From Gigantopelta aegis (taxonomy: Eukaryota > Mollusca > Gastropoda > Neomphalida > Peltospiridae): a stretch of DNA of 64,000 bases. The stretch covers positions 53,333,793 to 53,397,792 of the forward strand of contig NC_054706.1 in the NCBI RefSeq assembly GCF_016097555.1, given 5' to 3'. Made by a program: the position numbers and the translations under genes. Every line of letters begins with the position of its first letter. The stretch's first letter is position 1. Below are positions 36,103 to 45,774 of this stretch, piece by piece. The notes below the pieces were generated by a model, which was not told the origin of the DNA, did not search any database, and saw only the letters and a program-made list of their open reading frames with translations.

Positions 36103-36654
36103 GATGACTCCCCAGTTTAGATGTCAAGGTCAGGTCACTGTCAAAGGTCAAACTAAAATATTTTATTCAAGAAATATATACTTAACTTTTTTGACACCCA
36201 GTAGCCGATGTGTATTATTTTTATTCGTTCGTTCCTTCGTTCATTCATTGCACAATTAAACTAGTACTTTGCCAAGCCCTCAGTTTTGTTGTTTTTGCAT
36301 CTTTGCTCATCGAGGATCCGGAGAGTAGTCCAGATAGTGAACTTGGCACCCTTAAACATGTAGAAATATTCAAGAATGCGTTCAAGATGGCCGTCAAAAT
36401 AGCTGTCAATATATCAAATATTTTATCAACTATGACCAACTGTTGATGTGTATGGCTGATTTTTAGTGGTCAAGGAATTATTTTTATAACTACTCTCAGC
36501 TAAAGAAGTCAGTGCAGCAACATTTATATCCAAGAAGGCCACCACAAGATCAAGGAAATCGCATTTTACATTTTCACCCAGATATAAAAGAAAGAGATCT
36601 ATAAAAAAATATGACTTTTGTCCCACCACCACACTGCAGAGTATACAGATTGTG
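36103..36654. other. Intergenic sequence, nothing recognised
   Basis: Lies between the TTAA MITE and the foldback-like element. No 5' MGMT exon could be identified here. Confidence 0.4.
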
Positions 36655-37475
36655 CCGGTATCAGGTCGTTTCGTAACCATACCGGTTCGTACCCAAAAGC
36701 ATACCAGTTCGTACCCAAAGGCATACCAGTTCGTAACCAGATCGTCTGCTTAAAATAGCACAGCAAATGGTAGTGCAGGGTGCACATTACTGTCTACGTC
36801 CGTTCGGACTAAGCAAAAAGCAGATTGGACGTGTTGCGACAGATACTAAATATGTGTTAAAGCAAATGGATAAATTAAAACAAAAAGTTGTATTCTTCTA
36901 TCAAAAATGTATTATATGTAGGCATTATTAGACCTAAAAAAAAGTCCACATTCCAAAAACATGGGATATCAGATCTTATTATATTTTTGTTATATGTGCG
37001 TGCGTGTGCGTGTATGAATGTTTTTGTTTTGAGCATATATACGTACGAAGAGAGGATCGGTCTTGCGAAATATTCCGATCGATATCTCGGAACGGTTATG
37101 CATAACAATAAACACCATCGCTGCACTGTGGAATCGACACCAAATTACAAGACAAAAGAATTGCTCTTTGGCTACGAAAAGGTATGCCTTTTGGTTACGA
37201 AAAGGTATGCTTTTTGGTTACGAAACGGCATGCTTCAGTGATGCACAGCACATAATTGCTCATTTAATGCTTATAAAAGATACTGAGTGATTATTACAAC
37301 CAATTTTTTGCTAAATGTTACAATATGTTTGTAATATAACATTATAATTGTGTATTTAAAAACATTTATTAATGTTAGGTGTAATGTATGACATTATTTA
37401 ATTGGTTACGAACTGGTATGCTAGTGGTTACGAAACGGTATAGTACGAACGGGTTTGGGTACGAAACGTCTAGAA
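36655..37475. repeat. Foldback-like element with clustered GGTTACGAAA motifs
   Basis: A cluster of ~22-bp units reads GCATACCAGTTCGTACCC on the left (36675-36745, about three units). Its inverse, GGTTACGAAAAGGTATGC, forms a cluster at 37168-37235 and again at 37400-37470. The intervening ~420 bp is unrelated and AT-rich. The arrangement looks like a foldback element with repetitive arms. Confidence 0.6.
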
Positions 37476-37962
37476 ACCATTGTGCCCACCCACCCCCGCT
37501 CCAGATATCGTTCCTACAGGCCTGAGTACTGCCCCTACTGGGCAAATTTCCTATCTTCATACTTGTTAAAAAGGAGCATGAAAGTCAAACTTGATATGTC
37601 ATCAGTGTGTTTAAAATGGTAGCAGTAGTTATAGAAGCAGCAGTAATAGCAACAGTAACAGCTGCATAAACAGTAGCAGTAGCAATAGGAGAATACGTAG
37701 AGCTATACTACGGATCGTATTTTCACTTAGGTGCTCTATGTAATGAAGGGAACTTCCAAACTGAAACAAGAAATGGCGGGAAAGGTCACTCGAGGTAGTG
37801 CTGACACTCACTGCTCTGCCTCGTTGAACTGCTTTTATTCTAGCTTTGGATAGTAATGTGCTACTGCTTTTGAGAAGTCACCATAATAGTTACTATACTA
37901 AAAATACTCTCACGTTTATTGCAAGTAGCTACTATTCTTTCCTTATTAGGTAGACAATCACC

Positions 37963-38054
37963 TAGCCCGATAGCCCGAGTACTCTGACTGTAAGAGAGCT
38001 AGACGGACATTTGGACATAAACACGCTCTCATTACAGTCAGAGTACTCGGGCTA
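37963..38054. mobile_element. 92-bp palindromic MITE with 9-bp target duplication
   Basis: The arms GCCCGAGTACTCTGACTGTA (from about 37973) and the inverse ending near 38053 pair almost completely. The 9-bp direct repeat ACAATCACC flanks it at 37954-37962 and 38055-38063. A 9-bp duplication is typical of Mutator-type (MULE) insertion, but no transposase is present. Confidence 0.75.
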
Positions 38055-38240
38055 ACAATCACCATGAATGAATAAAAAGCAATTATTTTCAGGGCGACCA
38101 ACCTAATTTAAAAAAATATAAAATGTTTTAATTTAAACAGCGCCATATTTGACATATTTAAAAAAATAACAACAACCAAAGAGATACATAACAATAAAAA
38201 CATTGTATTATTTATTGGAATGTTAATATTTATGTATTCG

Positions 38241-38418
38241 GAAAAATATCTGCCTGGTCCCCCCCTCCCCTAACCTTAACCCCAACCCTAACTCTAACCC
38301 GGGAAAAATATCCGCCCGGTCCCCCCCTACCCTAACCCTAACCCTAACCTTAACCCCAACCCCTAAACCCTAACCCCTAACCCTAACTAAAAATAATAGA
38401 GGGGACCGGGCGGATATT
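38241..38418. repeat. Telomere-like (CCCTAA)n tract inside an inverted repeat
   Basis: 38266-38390 is made of CCCTAA, CCTTAA and CCCCAA variants. The tract is enclosed by a perfect 18-bp inverted repeat, AATATCCGCCCGGTCCCC at 38307-38324 and its complement at 38401-38418. A second, slightly diverged left arm (AAAATATCTGCCTGGTCCCC) at 38243 shows the left part, about 60 bp, has been tandemly duplicated. It could be an interstitial telomere trace or a small non-autonomous element whose interior is telomere-like. Confidence 0.8.
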
Positions 38419-39595
38419 ATACCGACAAACGTCTTAGTAATAGCACGAAACAGTTGATAATGCCAAGTTCAGGTTGCAGTGGAGAATGCAGAATGATAAA
38501 CTGTTTAATAAACTCTGGATTTAAAAATATAGAAAATTTAAAATATATTCAGAAATGGTCGTTTAAAAAAAAAATTATGATGGCAAATTTTTAAAAAGTT
38601 CCGGATAAATGGCATTAATTCTGGAATTCCGGATATGGGTTAAAAATTCCGGATTTGTCGGAAAATTCCGGAAAGTTAGTCGCCCTGTATTTTAAAGCTG
38701 CAGTTTCTAATGGAAATTCCATTTACCATTAGCAATCTTAAACAGATTTCTTCATCTTGTTCAAATGTTCAAATAAAAAAGAGAAGAATTATAGGGATAT
38801 CTTAGAAATAATTACATGTTATCCAGGGCTTGAGCTGTCAGTAGCCAAATTAGCCAATAGCAAATTAAAAAATAAAAATTAATAATCAAAATTTTGTCTC
38901 AGCCATTTTTTTATCTTCAGATGTGAACAAACTTTTCTCTTCATCATTACAAGAAAGGACAGTGCAGGTTTGTTTCGCATTGAGGAGTCCTGTTTCTTTG
39001 TGTAACATTTGTACTGGTTAACAACATGTAAGTTTAATGTCATGACTGGACTCTAGAATAATCAAAATAAAGCTCTGTGACATTAGATTCAGGAAAAAAA
39101 AAGTGTGTTTTAGATACAGTAGCTGACTGCCATTAGGTTGTTGCCGATTGCCAAAGTATTACACACAGTCCCATCTAGCTGTCCCCTACAACATATCAAT
39201 AAGGGGAGGGCTAGAGGTGACTTAAGCTATGTAAACTACAATGACGAGGGTTCTATGGTTATATAATAAAGAAAAAGTAGTCCTGACACATTCATATTAA
39301 AGTTTACTGTTATTGTAGGAAGATAAAAAGTGATGTCATTCAAATTCAAAAACAGCACTGTTATGCCAATGCTTTGCCACGTTAGGAAAAAGAAATCTTG
39401 GTCTGCTTACATGCACCTTCACCCTTGACAAAATAGTTCGTTTCATATTGAGCAGATAAATTGTGTTTATCATAGGTGTACAGGCTCCCATTTTTGTAGC
39501 TGGGAGGGCTGGTTTTTACTTGAATTAAAGAAAATGCCAGACTCTGGATAACAACATTTATTCATATTAGTATTACTACCAAACAACTTTATAGG
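38419..39595. other. Sequence upstream of MGMT, nothing recognised
   Basis: A patch at 38.59-38.68 kb has short repeats of TTCCGGA. A non-coding MGMT exon may be hidden here but cannot be placed. Confidence 0.4.
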
Positions 39596-39946
39596 CAGGA
39601 CTTCTAGATTATGGTAGGCCCACTCCCATGGCTAGTGATATTCAATGTTGGGCTTGGAAATAATTATTATTGCTATGCCCAACAGCTAGTGAAATGTTTG
39701 GGTCAAATGTTGCAGTTAAGTCTATTTTGTAAATTTTAATATTCTGACCCCCCATCCCCACCCCTCAATGTTAGTGTTTTTAAGCTATATTTCTCTCTTT
39801 AGGTGACATCCGATTTTTACTATTATTTAGTTAAAAGTATTAACTTAAACTTAAGTAGGGCTAGTGAATTTTTAATTGTGGCTAGTAAAAAAAATTAATC
39901 GCTGAACCCATTGCTAGTTGATTTTATAAAGATTCTAGAAGTCCTG
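39596..39946. mobile_element. MITE with CAGGACTTCTAGA ends, copy 1
   Basis: The ends CAGGACTTCTAGA and TCTAGAAGTCCTG are a perfect 13-bp inverted repeat. TATAGG is found on both sides, allowing one slack base. The inside has CCCATGGCTAGTGATATT, shared with the copies at 52.8 and 58.7 kb. Confidence 0.8.
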
Positions 39947-40304
39947 ATATAGGGTTACAAATGAATCACTAAGCATTTTTTACATGGATTACAACTAATT
40001 ATGAGGGTAGAATGATGGAAATACATGGTAAAAAGGTCTCAGGTTAGCACATTTTACCTGAATATCTATCATTTTTGTTTGAATTTGAGGTTTTGCTTCA
40101 GCACTTGTGTGTGTGTGTGGGTTATATATTAATTTTATAATGCTCTAAAAATACATCTTGGAGATCCTAATTTTCCACACACTCTCCCCAATACTCCTCT
40201 TGCCTCATGCTGTCTTGTTTCCGTCGGGCCATTTTGTTTTGCCTACTATTTAATAAAAATAACAGCAGGTCATATTGTATTTCCCATTTCGAGCCCTGAA
40301 TTAC

Positions 40305-40575
40305 ATGTATGTATTTAAAGAAATTTAAATTACATAATTATGTACGTGTTTGTATTTAAAGAAAATTAAATTACGTACATGTTTGTCTTTAAAGAAAATT
40401 AAATTACACAATTATGTACGTGTTTGTATTTAAAGAAAACTAAATTACATAGTTATGTACGTGTATGTATTTAAAGAAAATTAAATTTCACAATTGTGTA
40501 CATGTATGTATTTAAAGAAAATTAAATTACGTAGTTAAGTACATGTATATATTTAAAGAAAATTATGTACCTGTA
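40305..40575. repeat. AT-rich minisatellite, 41-bp period, about 6.5 copies
   Basis: TTAAAGAAAATTAAATTACA recurs at 40356, 40389, 40430, 40471, 40512 and 40553, with spacing 41 (one copy is 33). Units also hold TACGTGT or TACATGTATG. The array ends 44 bases before the acceptor of the first MGMT coding exon. Confidence 0.9.
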
Positions 40576-40618
40576 TTTTTTGGTTTATTTTGTAAATCAA
40601 TTGCACTGTTTTTTGCAG

Positions 40619-40787
40619 CATTGAAAATGCCAGGAAAATCCAAGTTGTCTTGTCATTATGGCCCGACAAACAGTTTTGTGGTTGCCACACCAATTGGCGA
40701 TATGTGTCTAGTGAGCTGTCCTAAGGGTCTTCATTTTCTCAATCAGGCTGACAGCATATGTGATGAGAACTTCTGTCCAGATCCATG
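40619..40787 (+). CDS. MGMT: O6-methylguanine-DNA methyltransferase, first coding exon
   Basis: The acceptor TTTTTTGCAG ends at 40618 and the ATG is at 40627. The peptide starts MPGKSKLSCHYGPTNSF and includes ATPIGDMCLVSCPKGLHFL, matching the small N-terminal domain of MGMT (human counterpart around SPLGKLELSGCEQGLH). An acceptor just before the ATG fits vertebrate MGMT, whose exon 1 is non-coding; any such 5' exon was not found. The 3' end is uncertain. The best phase match to the next exon is a GC donor, ATG|GCAAGT, after 40787. A GT donor at 40802 (CGAA|GTATTG) fits only if the next exon starts five bases later at 42582. The frame runs to a TGA at 40813-40815 if unspliced. The protein repairs alkylated guanine in the nucleus by a one-time transfer to its own cysteine. 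Confidence 0.82.
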
Positions 40788-42233
40788 GCAAGTTTTGCGA
40801 AGTATTGAACTCTGATCTAATTGTCTAGGACATTCAGGCCATAGGATTTCAAGTTTCATGGGAAACACTTTTCAGTTCTGTGTCTTGTGATCATGGGAAC
40901 TCTTCAGAAACTGCTTTTTAAAAATATTATATATATATATATATTATTTTTGTTGAATAGTTGTATGCAATATAATAATCATGTGAAAAAAGTTTCGGTT
41001 TCGTGAGTTTACCGACACAGTACCAGAAATGATTGTTTCCGTGAAATCAGAGGGCCTGTACATTTTAATAAACCATAACAGTAAAAAACCGTAATTTGTT
41101 TTTTGCATTTTCTGCAAAAACCATATCATCCAGTGTTCTCGCTGCTCCATTTAAGCGGGGCGTCCCACCCTGCTATTGTATTTTGCCGCCCTCCTTTATT
41201 TTTCTATGCTCCTCTTTATTTTCCCACACCATACTATATTTTCCAGCACCTATCTCCGCTACTTCCAAATGCACACTTTTTTCCACATAAGAAATTTGAT
41301 CAGTTTGCACACTCAGACTGGACATCAAAGGAAGCAAGTTGCAGTATGTACAAAAAAGTAACTGACGAAAAACTTAAGTAGCTTACAACAGTTATCATAA
41401 CGTATTTTAACAGCCTCTTTTTTTTTGGCCCCATACCTGTGTTCATTTGTATATTTGATATACCCAATAAAAGTTATATTTTACTTGAGCAATGAAAACA
41501 TTTAATTTTTTATCGATTTGGCAATCTCAGACTGAAAAACCACTTACTTGATGCCAAATTTGTCATGTGATTAACGGTCATTCTGACATTTTGTCCTCAG
41601 TTGCAGATTTAATTGGTTGTAACTGATGATTTTTACTTTCTGTCATTTGTTTATTCAGCATTTCTTTATTAAATATTAGAAACTTTTAGGTTGTTTTTTT
41701 TGGGGGGTGGGGTGGGGGGGATATCACAGCTTACAAAAACAATGGAAATGGTAGTGTTCATCATTAAGATCATTTGTCTTGGGTGCCAAATAATATATAC
41801 ACCACGTTTTATGATATCGTAGGGCTAAGATTGCTTGTGGGCCCATACCATTAAAACAAATACAGTAATAACAGGCCTTTGAAAATTGCGAGAACACTTG
41901 TTTAATTTGTGCACCAGTTCCAAAAGTCTTATTTTGTCCAACCCATTTTTTGTTTAGATTAAATTTAGAACATCATTCACATAGTCATGTTGGGTTAAAG
42001 AAAGAAATGGGTTACCTGAATTTATTTTGTTTAACCCATAAATAGGTTATAATGCAAAATTTAATGTACTTAAAAATGTGTTAAATAATTTAAATAGATT
42101 GATAAATCAAAACTCTTTTTGATAAATCAAAACATAAAAGAGAGCTTTAAGAGAAGAATAGAGAAAAACTTACAAACTATAAAAAATCTAAATAATTGTG
42201 AAACAATTTTAATATGTCACTCTGTTTATCTTA
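40788..42233. other. First intron between MGMT coding exons, mostly unique AT-rich DNA
   Basis: (TA)n at 40928-40945 and a G run near 41701-41720. Nothing else recognised. Confidence 0.5.
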
Positions 42234-42560
42234 GGGGGCAAGACGTAGCCCAGTGGTAAAGCGCTCGCTTGATGCACAGTCGGTTTGGGATCGATCCCCG
42301 TCAGTGGGCTCATTGGGCTATTTCTCGTTCCAGCCAGTGCACCACGACTTGTACATCAAAGGCCGTGGTATGTGCTATTCTGTCTATGGGATGGTGCATA
42401 TAAAAGATCCCTTGCTGCCAATCGAAAAGAGTAGCCCATGAAGTGCCGACAGCGGGTTTCCTCCTTCAATATCTGTGTGGTCCTTAACCATTTATCTGAT
42501 GCCATATAACCGTAAATAAAATGTGTTGAGTGTGTTGTTAAATAAAACATTTCCTTCCTG
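42234..42560 (+). mobile_element. S1 SINE, full length, abutting an MGMT exon
   Basis: A box TAGCCCAGTGGTAAAGCGCT, B box GGGATCGATCCC, tail TTAAATAAAACATTTCCTTC. It ends about 16 bases before the acceptor-exon boundary at 42577. Confidence 0.88.
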
Positions 42561-42576
42561 TTTATAATTTTCACAG

Positions 42577-42734
42577 CATAGAAGTGTGCATCAAGTCTCA
42601 GCTATATCAAGACAATGGTTACCAGTACAAACCCAGCCTGCTGTGTGTGCAGTGGCTTAGGGACTACTTCTCCCGAGAACACAGCATGAAAAACACACAA
42701 GCACCTCCGATGTGTCCTTCCGTTGTCAAAGATG
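42577..42734 (+). CDS. MGMT: O6-methylguanine-DNA methyltransferase, middle exon
   Basis: 158 bases between acceptor ATTTTCACAG (ending 42576) and donor GATG|GTACTA. The reading frame gives IEVCIKSQLYQDNGYQYKPS, then LLCVQWLRDYF and APPMCPSVVKDG. LCVQWLRDYF corresponds to human MQCTAWLNAYF, and the last part corresponds to the linker before the ESFTRQVLW segment. The exon ends in phase 1, and joining it to the next exon creates KDGSFTAKVW, which aligns without a gap. A SINE ends only about 16 bases upstream of the exon, and its CTTCC tail lies where the polypyrimidine tract should be. The start could instead be 42582 (after CATAG), as discussed for the previous exon. Confidence 0.88.
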
Positions 42735-42899
42735 GTACTAGTGGTATTCAATTGATTGGTTATAATCTTATATAGATAATAACTGGTTACTGTCTTAAGA
42801 TATCTGATTTATCCTGCGAAGATTAGAATGGCGAATGTTGTGAAGCCCTGCCAAGATTCAGTGAAGTGTAGTATGCATCATTGTATTTGTTCAGCTTTA

Positions 42900-43192
42900 G
42901 GGGGTGGGATGTAAACCAGTGGTAAAACAATTTGCCTGAAGTGCAGTCAGTCTAGGATCAATCCCCATCAGTGGGCCAATTGAGCTATTTCTCGTTTCAG
43001 CCAGTGTACCACTACTGGTATATCAATGGCCTTGGTATGAGCTATCCTGTCAGTGGGATAGTGTATATTAAAGATCCCAAGCTACTAAAGAAATTATAAG
43101 TTTTTTTGTTTTAAGACTGTTAGAATTGCCAAGTGTTTAACAACCAATTAGTAAAGCCACATGTTCTAGTGGTGTCGTTAAACAAAACAAAA
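42900..43192 (+). mobile_element. S2 SINE, full length
   Basis: Head AAACCAGTGGTAAAACAATT, B box AGGATCAATCCC, tail GTCGTTAAACAAAACAAA. Lies in the last MGMT intron. Confidence 0.8.
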
Positions 43193-43221
43193 TGTTTTCA
43201 TTTCAACTTATTTTCGTGCTT

Positions 43222-43434
43222 ATATCTAATTAAGGTTCAAACACGCTGTCCTGGGCACACACCTCAGCTATCTGGGTTGTCTCTCCCGGACTGGGTTGTT
43301 AGTGGTTAGTGAGAGAAAAGATGGTGTAGTGGTCTTACATGTAAAACATTGAGTCATTAAAACTCGGGGCTGCAAACCCACTACCTACCAGCTGTATTTC
43401 CGATGGCTTAACCACGACACCACTGAGGCCGGTC
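43222..43434 (-). mobile_element. S3 SINE
   Basis: In reverse: GACCGGCCTCAGTGGTGTCG, TGGTTAAGCCATCGG and the B-box-like GGTAGTGGGTTTGC. It ends about 50 bases before the last MGMT exon. Confidence 0.7.
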
Positions 43435-43485
43435 AAAACAAACAAACTTGTTCAGCGTTTGATATTCAGTTGTTTCTCTTTTCAG

Positions 43486-43757
43486 GATCATTCACTGCCA
43501 AGGTGTGGAAAACATTAACAGATCATGTTGGGTTTGGTCAGACGATATCGTACGGTGGCCTTGCGAAGTTGTGTGGAAATGCCAATGCATGCCGAGCGGT
43601 TGGTCACGCCATGGGGACAAACCCGGTTCAGTTGGTGATGCCGTGTCACAGAGTTGTTCAGAGTAATGGAAATCTTGGAAACTATGCTTGGGGCAAAAGA
43701 AATTCTGTGAAACAGTGGCTTCTTGTGTATGAAGGTGCTGTTGAAAAGAATCAATAG
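43486..43757 (+). CDS. MGMT: O6-methylguanine-DNA methyltransferase, last exon with PCHRV active site
   Basis: The acceptor CTCTTTTCAG ends at 43485 and the stop TAG is at 43755-43757. The peptide GSFTAKVWKTLTDHVGFGQ, then TISYGGLAKLCGNANACRAV and GTNPVQLVMPCHRVV, is the DNA-binding and active-site domain. PCHRV carries the alkyl-accepting Cys, residue 160 in a 196-residue model using the GC donor (human Cys145 of 207). ISY supplies the conserved active-site Tyr, and ACRAVG holds the arginine that flips the damaged base out of the helix. GNYAWGKRNSVKQWLLVYEG matches the C-terminal helix region. The protein ends shortly after, without the long C-terminal tail of human MGMT. All catalytic residues I can check are present, so the gene looks functional. 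Confidence 0.96.
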
Positions 43758-45476
43758 ATGTAGCATATATGTATATAATTGTAACGTGTATGTATATAAT
43801 TATATAAGCAGTTCTTGGACATTTGGTTGAGGACTAATAATTTGATGGCAGTTTCACCACAGTCTGAATTGCATTGTGGCCTGATTGTAAACTGCCTCGT
43901 GTAATGTATATGTTAACAAAATGACTTAAAGTAAAAAAACCTATAAAACCTATTCATCAAAAGAATGCATCTGACACCAGTCATTTGATTGAAAATTTGT
44001 CTGCCATATTTTTGGGAGTAACAGCAAAGGCCTGCTGTAAAATATATAAGCATTACTGACCAAATTGAGGGTTTTTTCATCAATAATAGTGCTATATTTA
44101 TGTTTGTTTGTCGAATGTATATGTAGAGAACAGAAATAACTTGCACACAGAATGTGTATTCTGCAATGTTTGATTTTATTTTTTAGCACCTCCAATTTCT
44201 AGAAGTGCCAAACAAGCATCCTGTGTATTTTTATGGTTGTTTTACATGTGTAGAACAAAGAACGACGACTGATTTATGCTAAACTAGCAGCAGTATGTTA
44301 AAGGCATGATGTTATGGATTCAGGTCTCAAAGTAAAATAAGCAAAATGTGACTTGTGTTTTGACAAAAAATAGTCCTGCTAAAAAAAATACATGGCCTAT
44401 CGGAAATAGGACAACATGGGCTAGGCTTACATCCAATGCATGGGGAGGGTTTCGGAGGTCAAAACCCTTCTTTGCTGAAGAACATTTTCTTTTTTCTCAA
44501 TATATTTTCTGGGGAAACATGACTTGAATACCCCCCCATCTTCATACACCAGTCTAGATATGGAGTTTTTAGATTTGCGGTCTATTTGATCCCGCACATG
44601 TCATTTTTTACCAATGGCATTAGCCTAAGGTTAAAAATGAAACATTTGCGGGCATCATATAGACAATAACATCTTCGAATCTAAAAACTCCATATGGTTA
44701 TGTCTATTGTAAACTGAATTGTTTTTCTACGGAACTAACTCTAGTAACTGTATATGTGGTATTTCTTGAAAAAAATACCTGGATACAATCTTAACTGTAG
44801 ACCCTTGAACAGTCATCCGGCCTGTTCCAATTGCTAATGACATCACTTTCTAATGTGCCAAACATTGCTATTATACATGTACCACCCAACATGATCTACT
44901 ACAGGGGAATTTCATATCAATATTACCACCAATTTTCAGTTTTGAAATTAAACACAAATGCCTACATTCAGATGAATGGTTTTAACATGACACTTTAAGC
45001 GAAAAAGCTTGGATGTGAAATGAAATGTAACATATGTGTGACTCTTACAATAATGCCATTATGCTTTTCTTTTTTAAAAATTTATTTCTAGAAACCTAAC
45101 TACCTGGTCCTAGAATAAAGGGCCAAAACTAATTTGTTGTTTTTGATTTTTTCTCTTATAAAAGTGTAGATGAAAAAAGCATTTAGACTTAATTTATCTT
45201 TGTGTGTAGGAATGTTTGGATAGATTAACTTAATGTTCACGGAAAGTACTTTTCTGGACAAGTTTATATATTGTTGGGTCACTTAGTATTTTGATTGGCC
45301 ATGCCACTATGCCTTTAGACAATATATGAGTGCCATAAATACTTAACAATTCAAGTAACCTGTGAATGATTTGATTGAGATTCTTCTCTTTTTTTTTCCA
45401 AATGAATGAATAAAACCATGTTTTAACTGGTTTGAACTGTGCTAATAAAAGTATCGAGACGTTGAAACAAATTAGG
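43758..45476. other. MGMT 3' region and downstream sequence
   Basis: Starts with the MGMT 3' UTR; no decisive poly-A site was chosen. It contains the palindromic MITE at 44558-44695 and no other feature I can support. Confidence 0.4.
44558..44695. mobile_element. Palindromic MITE, 138 bp
   Basis: ATATGGAGTTTTTAGATT at 44558-44575 and its exact inverse at 44678-44695. Inner segments (CTATTTGATCCCGCA and TGCGGGCATCATATAG) also pair. No clear target duplication. Confidence 0.75.
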
Positions 45477-45774
45477 GCCGGGATGTAGCCTAGTAGTAAA
45501 GCGTTCACTTGACACGCAGTCGGTCTAGGATCGATCACTGTTATAGGCCCATTGGGCTATTTCTCGTTCCAGCCAGTGCTCCTGCTTATGGGATGGTGCA
45601 TACAAAAAGATCCCATGCTGCTAATCGAAAAAGAGTAGTCCATGAAGTGGCGACAGCAGGTTTCCCCTCTCAATATATGTGTGGTCATTAACCATATGTA
45701 TGATGCCATATAACCATAAATAAAATGTGTTGAGTGTGTCGTTCAATATCTAAAGCATTTCCTTCCTTCCTTCC
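45477..45774 (+). mobile_element. S1 SINE with a small internal deletion
   Basis: Head TAGCCTAGTAGTAAAGCGTT and AGGATCGATCAC; part of the central body is missing; CTTCC-repeat tail. Confidence 0.8.

Noticed and set aside
37620..37690. Possible trinucleotide (CAG/GTA) coding repeat
   Set aside because: Imperfect and short, with no frame supported on either side.
40543..40618. In-frame extension of MGMT upstream of the ATG (MYIFKENYVPV...)
   Set aside because: It runs through the AT-rich minisatellite end and across a strong splice acceptor, so it is intronic.
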